Shown in pieces: positions 16,108-24,245 of a stretch of 64,000 bases of DNA. Source of the stretch: JAPSGM01 sp963777045. GTDB taxonomy: Bacteria; Chloroflexota; Limnocylindria; QHBO01. The stretch's first letter is position 1; each line of letters starts with the position of its first letter. The position numbers and the translations under genes are program-made. The DNA lies in contig CAVZPD010000013.1 of NCBI GenBank assembly GCA_963777045.1, forward strand, positions 1 through 64,000, in the 5' to 3' direction. The notes under the pieces are model-generated. The model was given only the letters and a program-made list of their open reading frames with translations. It had not been told where the DNA came from and did not search any database.

Positions 16108-17196
16108 ATGGCAACCGTGACTTTTGACCATGTCTACAAGCGTTACAGCGCCGACGTGGTCGCCGTGAACGACCTCGATCTCGAGGTCCAGGACGGGGAG
16201 TTCCTCGTCCTGGTAGGCCCTTCTGGCTGCGGGAAGACGACCGCACTGCGCTGCGTTGCTGGCCTCGAGACGATCACCGATGGGAAGCTTCTCATCGGCG
16301 ACCGGGTCGTCAACGACGTCGCCCCCAAAGACCGCGACATCGCCATGGTCTTCCAGAGCTATGCGCTCTACCCTCATATGTCGGTCTACGACAACCTGGC
16401 CTTCGGACTGAAGCTGCGGAAGACCCCGAAAGAGGAGATCGATCGGCGGGTCAAGGAGGGGGCCGGGATCCTGGGGCTGGATCGCTTCCTCGACCGCAAG
16501 CCGAAGGCGCTCTCCGGCGGCCAGCGCCAGCGCGTGGCGCTCGGACGCGCAATCGTCCGCGAGCCCGCCGTGTTCCTGATGGACGAACCGCTCTCGAACC
16601 TTGACGCCAAGCTGCGCGTGCAGACGCGCGCCGAGATCGCGCGACTCCACCAGCGCCTGGGGACGACTACCGTCTACGTGACTCACGACCAGGTCGAGGC
16701 CATGACCATGGGCGACCGAATCGCAGTCATGCGCGACGGCATCCTTCAGCAGGTTGGGACGCCGCAGGAGCTATACGATCATCCTGACAACGTATTCGTG
16801 GCGGGCTTCATCGGCTCGCCCGCAATGAACTTCGCCACCACCCGCACCGAGGGTGATGACCTCATGCTCGGCACTGCCAAGCTGTCTCTCTCGGGTGCGG
16901 CCGCGAAGGCGGCGCGGGAGCGGCCGAAGGGCAGCGACCTGCTGATCGGCTTCCGGCCGGAGCACCTCGACGTGGTCGACGGGCAGCGGGAATCAGTACG
17001 CATCCCGGCACGCGTGGACGTGGTGGAGTACCTGGGCAACGACGAGCTGATCCACGCCCAGGCAGAGGGCAACGAGATCGTGGCCCTCATCCCGTCCGAC
17101 CGCAGGGTGCGGGCGGGCGACCAGATCGAGCTGGGAGTTCCGCTCGATAAGTTGCACGTCTTCGACCCGGAGACGGAGAAGTCGCTGGTTGCCTAG
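16108..17196 (+). CDS. ugpC: Sugar ABC importer ATPase (UgpC/MsmK/MalK type)
   Basis: 362 residues. Walker A GPSGCGKT at 37-44, signature LSGGQRQ near 135, Walker B FLMDEPLSNLD near 157-166 and H-loop THDQ near 193 are all intact. A C-terminal OB/TOBE regulatory domain (about 240-362) is typical of MalK-like ATPases that may serve several sugar importers. GGAGG lies about 10 bp before the ATG. It energises the binding protein and two permeases encoded downstream on the same strand. Confidence 0.95.
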   Translation: MATVTFDHVYKRYSADVVAVNDLDLEVQDGEFLVLVGPSGCGKTTALRCVAGLETITDGKLLIGDRVVNDVAPKDRDIAMVFQSYALYPHMSVYDNLAFGLKLRKTPKEEIDRRVKEGAGILGLDRFLDRKPKALSGGQRQRVALGRAIVREPAVFLMDEPLSNLDAKLRVQTRAEIARLHQRLGTTTVYVTHDQVEAMTMGDRIAVMRDGILQQVGTPQELYDHPDNVFVAGFIGSPAMNFATTRTEGDDLMLGTAKLSLSGAAAKAARERPKGSDLLIGFRPEHLDVVDGQRESVRIPARVDVVEYLGNDELIHAQAEGNEIVALIPSDRRVRAGDQIELGVPLDKLHVFDPETEKSLVA

Positions 17197-17270
17197 CCAA
17201 CTGGCACCTCGACAGAGACGGAGGTAGCCAAGCAGATAGAGCCGGCGGAGGCCGGCGCACAAGGATCCAG

Positions 17271-17288
17271 GGCCCGGATCTCCGGGCC
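17271..17288 (+). other. Perfect hairpin upstream of the sugar-binding protein gene
   Basis: GGCCCGGA-TC-TCCGGGCC forms an 8-bp stem in the 180-bp gap between ugpC and the binding-protein gene. No T-run follows; an attenuator or mRNA-processing role is possible. Confidence 0.4.
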
Positions 17289-17378
17289 GGCGGGCGACCC
17301 GAGCTCGTCCGCGGTACCAGGAAAGCGACTTTGCGCGACCTTGCGCGCGGGTCGACCGACTTGTGTTGGAGGAGCTGA

Positions 17379-18752
17379 ATGACCCGACGTTTGAGATTCA
17401 TCGCACCGCTCGCGGTGGCGGCCATCGTGCTTGCTGCGTGCAGCAGCGGCAGCAGCGGCAGCCCAGGGGCGAGTGGTGGCGGTGGCAGCGACACGTCGTA
17501 CGTGGCCGGTGGCCCGAACAACGTGCTGAACACCAACTTCGGCAACGGGGGCGACTGCCTCTTCGCCGATCCGGCCGACTGCTACCTGCACCACCAGGCC
17601 AGCTTCATCACCGGCTTCTTCGAGGACAACTTCCCCGATCAGGCCACGGCTGGCGAGACCTACGACTTCTTCCCGATGCCGGCGAAGGAATTCTCCGCGG
17701 TCGAGACTGCGGGCGACCTGTTCGGCATGTTCAACGACACGCCGCAGGCTCGATCGCTCATGGCGTACCTCGTGACGCCGGAGGCCCAGCAGATCTGGGT
17801 CGAGATCGGCGGCGCGATCTCGCCGAACAGCGACGTCTCCGTCGACGCGTATCCGGACGAGACGTCGCAGCGCTTCGCGCAGATCCTGCAGGACGCCGAG
17901 GTGGTGCGCTTCGACGCGTCGGACAAGATGCCCGACGAGATGAGCGCCGCCTTCAACAGCGCGATCCTCGACTACGTTGGCAACCCGGGGAACCTGGATA
18001 GCATCCTGGGCGACCTGGACAGCACCCGCGAGTCGGCCTACGCCGAGATGGGCCAGGCTGAGTGCCAGCAGGCGGGCGCACCGCCGAGCGAGGAAGGCCT
18101 GGGCGGCAGCATCAGCATCCTGGCCACGTGGGCGGACGCTGAGCAGGATGCCTTCCTGTCCATGATCCAGCCATGGGTCGATCGGACGGGCGTCGACGTC
18201 CAGTACGAGTCGACTCGTGACCTGAATGCGGTTCTGACGACCCGCGTCGAGGGTGGCAACCCGCCCGACGTCGCCGGTCTGCCGGGCCCCGGCCAGATGG
18301 CGCAGTTCGCCCGTGCGGGCGGGCTCTACTGCCTGGACGAGGTCCTGCCCCTCGACGACATGCAGTCGCAGTACAACGAGGGCTGGATCGCTGACGGTAC
18401 CGTTGACGACCAGCTGGTCGGCATCTTCATCAAGGTCGCCGTCAAGGGCCTGATCTGGTACAACCCGCAGTCCTTCGAGGCTGCCGGGTACGAAGTGCCC
18501 AGTGATTGGGACAGCTTCGACGCACTCGTCGAGCAGATCCGCGACGACGGAACCCCGCCGTGGGGGATCGGCCTCGAGAGCGGGGCGGCCAGTGGCTGGC
18601 CAGGCACCGACTGGGTGGAGGACTTCGTCCTTCGCCAGGCCGGGCCCGACGTCTACGATGCTTGGTGGCAGGGCGACCAGGCATGGACTTCGGACGAGAT
18701 CAAGAACGCGTTCCAGGCCTTCGGCAAGTGGGCCGCGAACGCAGGTAGCTAG
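17379..18752 (+). CDS. Sugar ABC solute-binding lipoprotein, halves in circularly permuted order
   Basis: 457 residues with a lipoprotein signal (LAAC, Cys21) and a Ser/Gly linker. What follows is the family 1 (alpha-glucoside/AglE-like) binding fold with its order swapped. Residues 41-223 (YVAGGPNN, CYLHHQASFITGFF, GMFNDTPQAR, LVTPEAQ, LDYVGNPGNLDSIL) correspond to the usual C-terminal half. After a linker (about 224-242), residues 243-457 (SISILATWADAEQDAF, EGGNPPDVAGLPGPG, VAVKGLIWYNP, GLESGAASGWPGTDW, AFQAFGKW) correspond to the usual N-terminal half. The reading frame is intact, with GGAGGAG before the ATG. The context (ugpC before, two permeases after) says it is the importer's receptor. 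Confidence 0.88.
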   Translation: MTRRLRFIAPLAVAAIVLAACSSGSSGSPGASGGGGSDTSYVAGGPNNVLNTNFGNGGDCLFADPADCYLHHQASFITGFFEDNFPDQATAGETYDFFPMPAKEFSAVETAGDLFGMFNDTPQARSLMAYLVTPEAQQIWVEIGGAISPNSDVSVDAYPDETSQRFAQILQDAEVVRFDASDKMPDEMSAAFNSAILDYVGNPGNLDSILGDLDSTRESAYAEMGQAECQQAGAPPSEEGLGGSISILATWADAEQDAFLSMIQPWVDRTGVDVQYESTRDLNAVLTTRVEGGNPPDVAGLPGPGQMAQFARAGGLYCLDEVLPLDDMQSQYNEGWIADGTVDDQLVGIFIKVAVKGLIWYNPQSFEAAGYEVPSDWDSFDALVEQIRDDGTPPWGIGLESGAASGWPGTDWVEDFVLRQAGPDVYDAWWQGDQAWTSDEIKNAFQAFGKWAANAGS

Positions 18753-18762
18753 GCGATAGGTT

Positions 18763-18794
18763 GGCGGGCCGGTCGCCCAGGCGACCGGCCCGCC
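18763..18794 (+). terminator. Strong hairpin between binding-protein and permease genes
   Basis: Arms GGCGGGCCGGTCGCC and GGCGACCGGCCCGCC are perfect over 15 bp with a 2-nt loop, 10 bp after the stop. There is no T-run. Such hairpins often protect the abundant binding-protein mRNA or cause partial termination. Confidence 0.6.
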
Positions 18795-18833
18795 TCACTC
18801 ACCCCGAAGACTGAGCAGACAGGGAGAGCAGGG

Positions 18834-19796
18834 ATGAACTTCGGCACCCTGGCAACGGCGGTCATCGTGGTCATCGGCGTCCCGGCGGCGACCGTCGGAT
18901 ACGCCCTGCTGACCGAGCGGGGGCTCCAGGTCATCCCTGAAGCGCGCCGAGCAGGCATTCGGCCCTGGCTCTGGCTCGCGCCTGGATTCGTGCTGCTCTT
19001 CCTCTACCTGATCTGGCCCACGATCCAGACGTTCTGGATCAGCCTGCAGAACCGCGACACGAGCGAGTTCGTGGGAGCCGACAACTACCTCAGCCTGTTC
19101 GGCCAGGGCTCGTTCTGGCAGACCGTCCTCAACACCGCCCTCTGGATCGTCTTCTTCGCGATGGTCGTGGTGATCATCGGCCTGCTCATCGCCGTCCTCA
19201 CCGATCGCGTCCGCTACGAAACCGCCATCAAGGCGTTCGTCTTCCTGCCGCTGGCGGTCAGCTTCGTGGCGGCCGGCGTCATCTGGCGCTTCATGTACGA
19301 GTACGACCCGAGCCGCGGAACGATAAACGCGGTGATCGGCACCGTCGGCGTGGATCCGCAGTCGTGGCTCACCGAATGGCCGCGCAACACCTTCATGCTC
19401 ATCATCGTGGGCATCTGGATGTGGGTGGGCTTCGCGACCGTCATCCTGTCGGCCGGCCTCAAGGGCATCTCCTCGGAGCTGCTCGAGGCGGCTCGCATGG
19501 ACGGCGCGAACGAGTTCCAGGTCTTCTTCCGCATCATCCTGCCGCTGCTCGCGCCGACCATCGCCGTCGTCGCCACCACCATCGTCATCACCGCCCTCAA
19601 GACGTTCGACATCATCTACGTCATGACCGGCGGCAACTACGGGACCGACGTGATCGCGACCTTGTTCTACAAAGAGCGCTTCGTCAGCCGTGATGCCGGC
19701 TCAGCGGCCGCGGTGGCGATCATCCTGCTGCTCGCGATCATCCCCGTGATGCTCTTCAACATCCGCCGGTTCCAGGCGCAGGAGGCGATCCGATGA
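18834..19796 (+). CDS. Sugar ABC importer permease (MalF/UgpA type)
   Basis: 320 residues with about seven membrane helices. The EAA loop that contacts the ATPase is clear (SSELLEAARMDGANEFQVFF, about residues 209-228) followed by RIILPLLAP. An extra N-terminal helix (residues 5-27) precedes the usual first segment. It pairs with the next permease, whose ATG overlaps its stop (ATGA at 19793), to form the translocation pore for the sugar delivered by the binding protein at 17379. Confidence 0.93.
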   Translation: MNFGTLATAVIVVIGVPAATVGYALLTERGLQVIPEARRAGIRPWLWLAPGFVLLFLYLIWPTIQTFWISLQNRDTSEFVGADNYLSLFGQGSFWQTVLNTALWIVFFAMVVVIIGLLIAVLTDRVRYETAIKAFVFLPLAVSFVAAGVIWRFMYEYDPSRGTINAVIGTVGVDPQSWLTEWPRNTFMLIIVGIWMWVGFATVILSAGLKGISSELLEAARMDGANEFQVFFRIILPLLAPTIAVVATTIVITALKTFDIIYVMTGGNYGTDVIATLFYKERFVSRDAGSAAAVAIILLLAIIPVMLFNIRRFQAQEAIR

Positions 19797-20686
19797 CGAG
19801 CGAAGCCAAGACCGGCAGCGTGCTGAACTCGAAGCTAGCGGGCGACGCGCCGCGCTGGTACAACCGCGTTCCGCTGCACGCCACGCTGGTTATCATCGCC
19901 CTGGTCTGGCTGCTCCCCACCGTGGCACTCCTCGTCAGCTCGTTCCGGCCGGAGAACCAGATCCTGACCAACGGCTGGTGGAACGCCTTCAGCTTCCCGC
20001 TCGACTTCACCATCGACAACTACCAGGAAGTGCTCTCCAAGAACAACATGGGGACGAGCTTCCTGAACAGCCTCTTCATCGCCATCCCCGCCACGGTCAT
20101 CCCCATCATGGTGGCGGCCTTCGCCGCGTACGCCTTCGCCTGGATGGACTTCCCCGGTCGCAACCTCCTCTTCATCCTGGTGGTCGGCCTCCTGGTCGTG
20201 CCGCTGCAGTCGACGCTCATCCCGGTCCTGCAGTTCACCACCAGCATCGGCCTGACGGGCACCTTCGCCGCCGTGTGGCTGGCCCACGCCGGATTCGGCC
20301 TGCCGTTCGCCATCTTCCTGCTGCGCAACTTCTTCGGTGCGCTGCCGCGCGAGATGTTCGAATCGGCCTACCTCGACGGCGCGAGTCCGACCACGGCCTT
20401 CTTCCGCCTGGTCCTGCCGCTCTCGGTGCCGGCCATCGCCTCGCTGGTCATCTTCCAGTTCATGTTCGTCTGGAACGACCTGCTGGTCGCGCTGATCCTG
20501 GTCGGTGGCACCCAGGACGTCGCGCCCATGACGGTCACCATCGCGAACCTGGTGCAGTCCCGCGGACAGGGCTGGCACCTGCTGACCGCCGCCGCGTTCA
20601 TCAGCATGATCCTGCCGCTGATCGTCTTCTTCAGCCTGCAGCGCTACTTCGTGCGCGGCATCCTGGGAGGCTCGGTCAAGGGCTGA
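19793..20686 (+). CDS. Sugar ABC importer permease (MalG/UgpE type)
   Basis: 297 residues, six predicted membrane helices. The EAA motif reads REMFESAYLDGASPTTAFF, then RLVLPLSVPAI, as in MalG-type subunits. It is translationally coupled to the preceding permease by a 4-bp overlap. It completes the operon ugpC, binding protein, permease, permease. The substrate is probably an alpha-glucoside or another oligosaccharide, judged only from the binding-protein family. Confidence 0.93.
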   Translation: MTSEAKTGSVLNSKLAGDAPRWYNRVPLHATLVIIALVWLLPTVALLVSSFRPENQILTNGWWNAFSFPLDFTIDNYQEVLSKNNMGTSFLNSLFIAIPATVIPIMVAAFAAYAFAWMDFPGRNLLFILVVGLLVVPLQSTLIPVLQFTTSIGLTGTFAAVWLAHAGFGLPFAIFLLRNFFGALPREMFESAYLDGASPTTAFFRLVLPLSVPAIASLVIFQFMFVWNDLLVALILVGGTQDVAPMTVTIANLVQSRGQGWHLLTAAAFISMILPLIVFFSLQRYFVRGILGGSVKG

Positions 20687-20709
20687 GCACCGCACTGGCA
20701 GCAAACCTG

Positions 20710-20751
20710 CACCTCCCGGGCGCTGGGTCCATCCCACGCACCCGGGAGGTG
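20710..20751 (+). promoter_or_regulatory. Long hairpin at end of importer operon that covers a ribosome site
   Basis: Arms CACCTCCCGGG (20710-20720) and CCCGGGAGGTG (20741-20751) pair perfectly over 11 bp, with an inner TGGG/CCCA stem. The right arm contains GGGAGGTG, the Shine-Dalgarno sequence of the gene starting at 20757. Folding could both end importer transcripts and hide that ribosome site. Confidence 0.55.
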
Positions 20752-20756
20752 TCTAC

Positions 20757-21014
20757 ATGAGCGAGCAGGATCCCACGCGCCAGAGCGAGCACGAGGAACG
20801 CGTCAGCGAGATCGAGGAGGGTCGTGATCGATCGGAACGCGGCGGCTTCGTCGGCATGACCGAGGAGACGGCCGGGGAGACCGGCCCCACCCCGTACGAA
20901 CGCGAGATCGCCGAGGAGAAGACGGGCGAGCCGGCGGCGGAGGTCGAGGGCGAGGTCCGCGAGGACGAGCGCAACCCGCTCGATGCCGGCTACACCGGTG
21001 GCCGCACCGGCTGA
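20757..21014 (+). CDS. Small acidic hydrophilic protein, unknown function
   Basis: 85 residues, very rich in Glu, Asp, Arg and Gly, with no hydrophobic core and no recognised domain; probably disordered. GGGAGGTG lies 6-7 bp before the ATG, which supports a real gene, but that site is part of the hairpin at 20710-20751. It follows the sugar importer operon and converges on the glycosidase gene. I do not recognise the family. Read-through from the importer or translation control by the hairpin are both possible. Confidence 0.55.
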   Translation: MSEQDPTRQSEHEERVSEIEEGRDRSERGGFVGMTEETAGETGPTPYEREIAEEKTGEPAAEVEGEVREDERNPLDAGYTGGRTG

Positions 21015-21032
21015 CCGCAGCCCGAATCTCCC

Positions 21033-22292
21033 TCAGCCGCTCCCGTCGGGGCCGTTGCCGGCCTCGAGCATGTCGAGCACCAGGGCCGACCAGCTGAAGT
21101 CGTCCGCCCCGTAGCCTTCGCCGGTGTCCGGGTTGTAGTGCTCGCGGAAGCCGGTGCGACCCACCAGCGCCAGGCTCGCCCGCTCGATGCGCTCCGCCGT
21201 CGCGTCGCGCCCATGGCGCCGCATCGCGCGGGCGAGGTACCAGTTGGTGTTGATCCAGGTCGGGCCGCGCCACAGCAGCTTGCCGTGGGCCGGGGCCGCC
21301 GCGTAGGCGGGATGCGCCCGGCTCACCGATGGGACCGGGAAGGTGCCGCCGAAGTCGTCCGGATCGTCGAGGCGCTGTGCGACCCGCGCCACGATCTCCT
21401 CCGGCACATCGACCAGGAGCACCGGCAGCAGCCCGCCCACGGTCGACCCGGGGAGCTGCGTCTCGTCGGGTCCGGCCAGGCCGTGGAAGTCGCCATCGGC
21501 GTCGGACCAGCAGTGGGTGAAGAGGGCCCGTGCGGTCCGGTCGGCGCGCGATCGCATCTCTGCCGCCGCAGCCTCCTCGCCCAGTTGGGCGTGCAGGGAA
21601 GCCAGGACGCGCTGGTTCTCGGCGTAGAGCGCATTGACCGCCACGTCCTCGACCACGAAGCGGTCGCGCGGCATCGCCCCCTCGGCCGGTACCGCCCGCC
21701 GCCACGCCGCCTCGAATCCTGCCGGCGTGAGCTCGGTCACGCCGAGGTAGGCATCGAAGCTCGGCGTCTGGTCCATCCCCGTCTCGTGCGGCTCCAGGAC
21801 GGCGATCAGGCCGTCGCGGTCGGGATCCCGCACGCGATCGCACCAGTCGTAGTAGCGGCGCACCGCCGGCAGCACTTCCCGCAGGAAGGCTGCGCCGCGA
21901 CCGCGCCGCGCCACCGCCTCGACCGCCTCCGCCAGGATGGGCGGCTGCATGCTGTCGGAGAGCCAGGGCGAACGCCAGGCGACCTGGTAGGAGGCCACGT
22001 CGTCCAGCTCGCGCTGCCAGAAGGTGACGTGGGCGATGAAGCCGTCCGGCTGCTGGTTGGCGAGGAGCGTGGTGATCTCCGACTCCGCCCGCTCGCGATC
22101 CAGGTGGCTGAGCACCATGGCGTGGAAGCACGAGTCCCAGAACCACTGGAACGGGTAGAGCCGGTGCGACGGACAGACGAAGTCGTACTCCACGTCGCAC
22201 CACTCGGCGTGCCCGCGCTGGCGGTTCAGGTCGTACAGGAGTCGAACCTGGTCGCGGAGCGCCGGCAGCTCGATGCTGCGGACCGCGCTCAT
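21033..22292 (-). CDS. MGH1-like (GH63-related) glycoside hydrolase
   Basis: About 419 residues from ATG 22292; ATG 22346 would lie inside the 141-bp repeat and is less likely. The (alpha/alpha)6 pattern of mannosylglycerate/glucosylglycerate hydrolases and GH63 glucosidases is clear: PFQWFWDSCFHAMVLSHL, LEPHETGMDQTP, LLWRGPTWINTNWYLARAM and EHYNPDTGEGYGADDFSW. No signal peptide is present, so it should act inside the cell. Lying convergent with the sugar importer, it may hydrolyse an imported glucoside or a compatible solute. The exact substrate is not readable. Confidence 0.83.
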   Translation of the reverse strand: MSAVRSIELPALRDQVRLLYDLNRQRGHAEWCDVEYDFVCPSHRLYPFQWFWDSCFHAMVLSHLDRERAESEITTLLANQQPDGFIAHVTFWQRELDDVASYQVAWRSPWLSDSMQPPILAEAVEAVARRGRGAAFLREVLPAVRRYYDWCDRVRDPDRDGLIAVLEPHETGMDQTPSFDAYLGVTELTPAGFEAAWRRAVPAEGAMPRDRFVVEDVAVNALYAENQRVLASLHAQLGEEAAAAEMRSRADRTARALFTHCWSDADGDFHGLAGPDETQLPGSTVGGLLPVLLVDVPEEIVARVAQRLDDPDDFGGTFPVPSVSRAHPAYAAAPAHGKLLWRGPTWINTNWYLARAMRRHGRDATAERIERASLALVGRTGFREHYNPDTGEGYGADDFSWSALVLDMLEAGNGPDGSG

Positions 22293-22300
22293 CGGCTCGG

Positions 22301-22441
22301 CGTCGCCGTGGCGCACCCTATCGGCCGCCCGGGGGCCGTATGTCACGCTCCGGCGCCACAGTGTCCACGCAGACGGCCCTGATGTCAGGCCGCGGAGACA
22401 TCCCGGCCTCCGGGGCTCCGACAGGGAACCGGGCGGCGACA
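22301..22441 (+). repeat. 141-bp repeat element, copy 1
   Basis: One of three elements of exactly 141 bp (others at 26297 and 27171) that align without gaps. By hand count copy 1 matches copy 2 at 95 of 141 positions. It opens CGTCGCC-N8-CCCTATCGGCC and closes with AGGGAACC...GGCGACA, so its ends are imperfect inverted repeats of the form TGTCGCC-N8-CCCTA. It lies immediately upstream of the glycosidase start. Confidence 0.85.
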
Positions 22442-22466
22442 GCCGGCTGATGAGACAACGGCATCG

Positions 22467-23259
22467 TCACGCCAGCCGGCTCAGGATCGACTCCCGGTCG
22501 AATGCCCACGAGCCGATGGCCAGCGTGGCGCCAACCAGCCCCGCCACGATCAGGTCGCCGATGAAGACCTGCTGCAGGCTGAAGGTCGCCTGGCCGCCGA
22601 AGAACTGGGCCACCGCCAGGGCAATGATGGGGATCACCACGAAGCCGCCGATCTGCTGCGCCGTGCGCGGGTCGTTAACGCGGCTGCTGACGACGATCCC
22701 CAGCAGCACGCTGAAGAGGCAGATGAGCGGCACCAGGGTCAGCATGGCCGTGATCCACACGTCGCTGAAGACGAAGCGCGTCAGCCGCGGATCGGCGATG
22801 GCGCCGTTCACCAGCCCGTAGGCGGCGTAGACGGCCCAGGTCGCGACCAGTGCGGGGAGCGCCGCCGCGAGCGTCTTGCCCATCAGCAGCTCACTCACCT
22901 CCATCGGGCGTCGCCAGCTGAGGCTCGAGCGAGCGCGCCACCTTCTCGCCGATCACCGATTGGGTGGCGATCGCCATCGGCACCATGGCCGGGATGAGGA
23001 GGAAGTAGGCCATGAAGTTGGTGACGATGAAGCCCTGTGCAGCGAGCTTGGCGGGGATGTTCGGAAAGTCATCCAGGTACTGCCGGATCTGGCCCAGCTG
23101 GGTGGCGTCCAGGTCGTTGGCCTGGATGACGGCCACCAGCCCGGTGGGAATGGCGGCGAAGATGAGCGCCGGGAGCACCACCGCTCCCAGCAGCAGGCGG
23201 TTGCTGAGCAGGTCGCGCCACTCCTTGACGAAGACGGCCCAGACGTAGCCGAGCCTCAT
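22467..23259 (-). CDS. ABC-2 type permease, split by an apparent extra base
   Basis: Two overlapping frames encode one protein. 22891-23259 gives 122 residues (VFVKEWRDLLSNRLLLGAVV through QSVIGEKVARSLEPQLATP) and 22467-22904 gives 145 residues starting MEVSELLMGKTLAA. In intact relatives these segments are continuous at LLATP-x-EVSELLxGK. Dropping one base near 22903-22909 restores a 263-residue six-helix permease. Its start overlaps the ATPase stop (ATGA). Together they form a two-component ABC exporter of unknown cargo. If the shift is real the transporter is probably dead unless the halves assemble. Confidence 0.8.
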
Positions 23260-24224
23260 TCCCCCACCTCCCCGGCGCCGGATGCTGCCTCATCCCGCTC
23301 CCCCAATTCCCCGACCAGGCGCAGGTAGACCTCCTCCAGCGTCGCCGATTCCTCCCGAACGCCCGTGATGCGGGCGCCGGCGTTCACCAGCGCAGCGACC
23401 AGGTCCGGCGTCTCGCCGTGGGGATCGTTGACCTCCACCAGCAGGGAGCGATCCTCGCGCGGCTGGGCGCCCAGGACGAAGGGCAGGCGGGCGAGCACCT
23501 CGATGAACGATTCTGGGCCACGTGCACCGTTGAGCTGGACGCGCACGGTGGGATTTCGGCCGTGCCGGCGCATCGCCGCCGGCGTGTCGACCCGCAGCAG
23601 CCTCCCCTGCATGATCCCGATCCGGTCGCAGAGGCGCTCCGCCTCGTCGAGGTTGTGGGTGCAGACCACGATGGAGCGTCCCCGCTCGCGCAGCGTCGCC
23701 ACGAAGTCACGAACCGTCTTGGCGGCGGACGGATCGAGGCCGCTGGTCGGTTCGTCCAGGTAGATCACCTCCGGCTCGTGCAGCAGGGCGCGGGCGATGG
23801 CGATCTTCTGGCGCATGCCCTTGCTGAAGGTGCCGACCCGCCGGTTCGCCTGCTCAGCCATGCCGACCACGTCCAGGTAGCGATCGACTGCCGCGCGCAA
23901 GGAACGACCCTGGATGCCGTAGAGGCGGCCGTAGTACTCCAGGTTCTGCCGCGCCGTCAGCTTCTCGTGCAGGCCCGGCGACTCGGTCAGGATTCCCGTC
24001 AGGGCGCGGATGCGCTGCGATCCTTGCCCGATGGCGTGGCCGTTGACGGTCGCTTCCCCGGCGGTCGGCCGGATCAGGCCGGCCAGCATGCGGACGGTCG
24101 TCGTCTTGCCCGCCCCGTTCGGACCCAGCAGGCCGAAGATCTCGCCATCGGCCACGCTGAAGGACAGGTCATGCACGGCGGTCACCCGCCCGAAGTCGCG
24201 ACGCAGCCCTTCGACGACGATCAT
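23256..24224 (-). CDS. ABC exporter ATPase (CcmA/NatA type)
   Basis: 322 residues with GPNGAGKT Walker A, FSKGMRQK signature, VIYLDEPTSGLDP Walker B and CTHNLDEA H-loop. A C-terminal extension of about 100 residues (from RVQLNGARG) is common in ATPases of drug, antibiotic and sodium exporters. GGGGAGG lies shortly before the ATG. It is coupled to the ABC-2 permease gene by a 4-bp overlap. Cargo is unknown. Confidence 0.9.
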   Translation of the reverse strand: MIVVEGLRRDFGRVTAVHDLSFSVADGEIFGLLGPNGAGKTTTVRMLAGLIRPTAGEATVNGHAIGQGSQRIRALTGILTESPGLHEKLTARQNLEYYGRLYGIQGRSLRAAVDRYLDVVGMAEQANRRVGTFSKGMRQKIAIARALLHEPEVIYLDEPTSGLDPSAAKTVRDFVATLRERGRSIVVCTHNLDEAERLCDRIGIMQGRLLRVDTPAAMRRHGRNPTVRVQLNGARGPESFIEVLARLPFVLGAQPREDRSLLVEVNDPHGETPDLVAALVNAGARITGVREESATLEEVYLRLVGELGERDEAASGAGEVGE

Positions 24225-24245
24225 GCAGCCTCCCCGAGCCCGATC

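Noticed and set aside
15991..16686. Open reading frame opposite ugpC that extends the ParB-like gene upstream
   Set aside because: It lies entirely opposite the well-conserved ugpC sequence and its translation shows no domain; the ParB-like domain begins only below 15990.
17197..17378. Riboswitch upstream of the sugar-binding protein
   Set aside because: Only simple GC hairpins are present; no conserved riboswitch core could be recognised.
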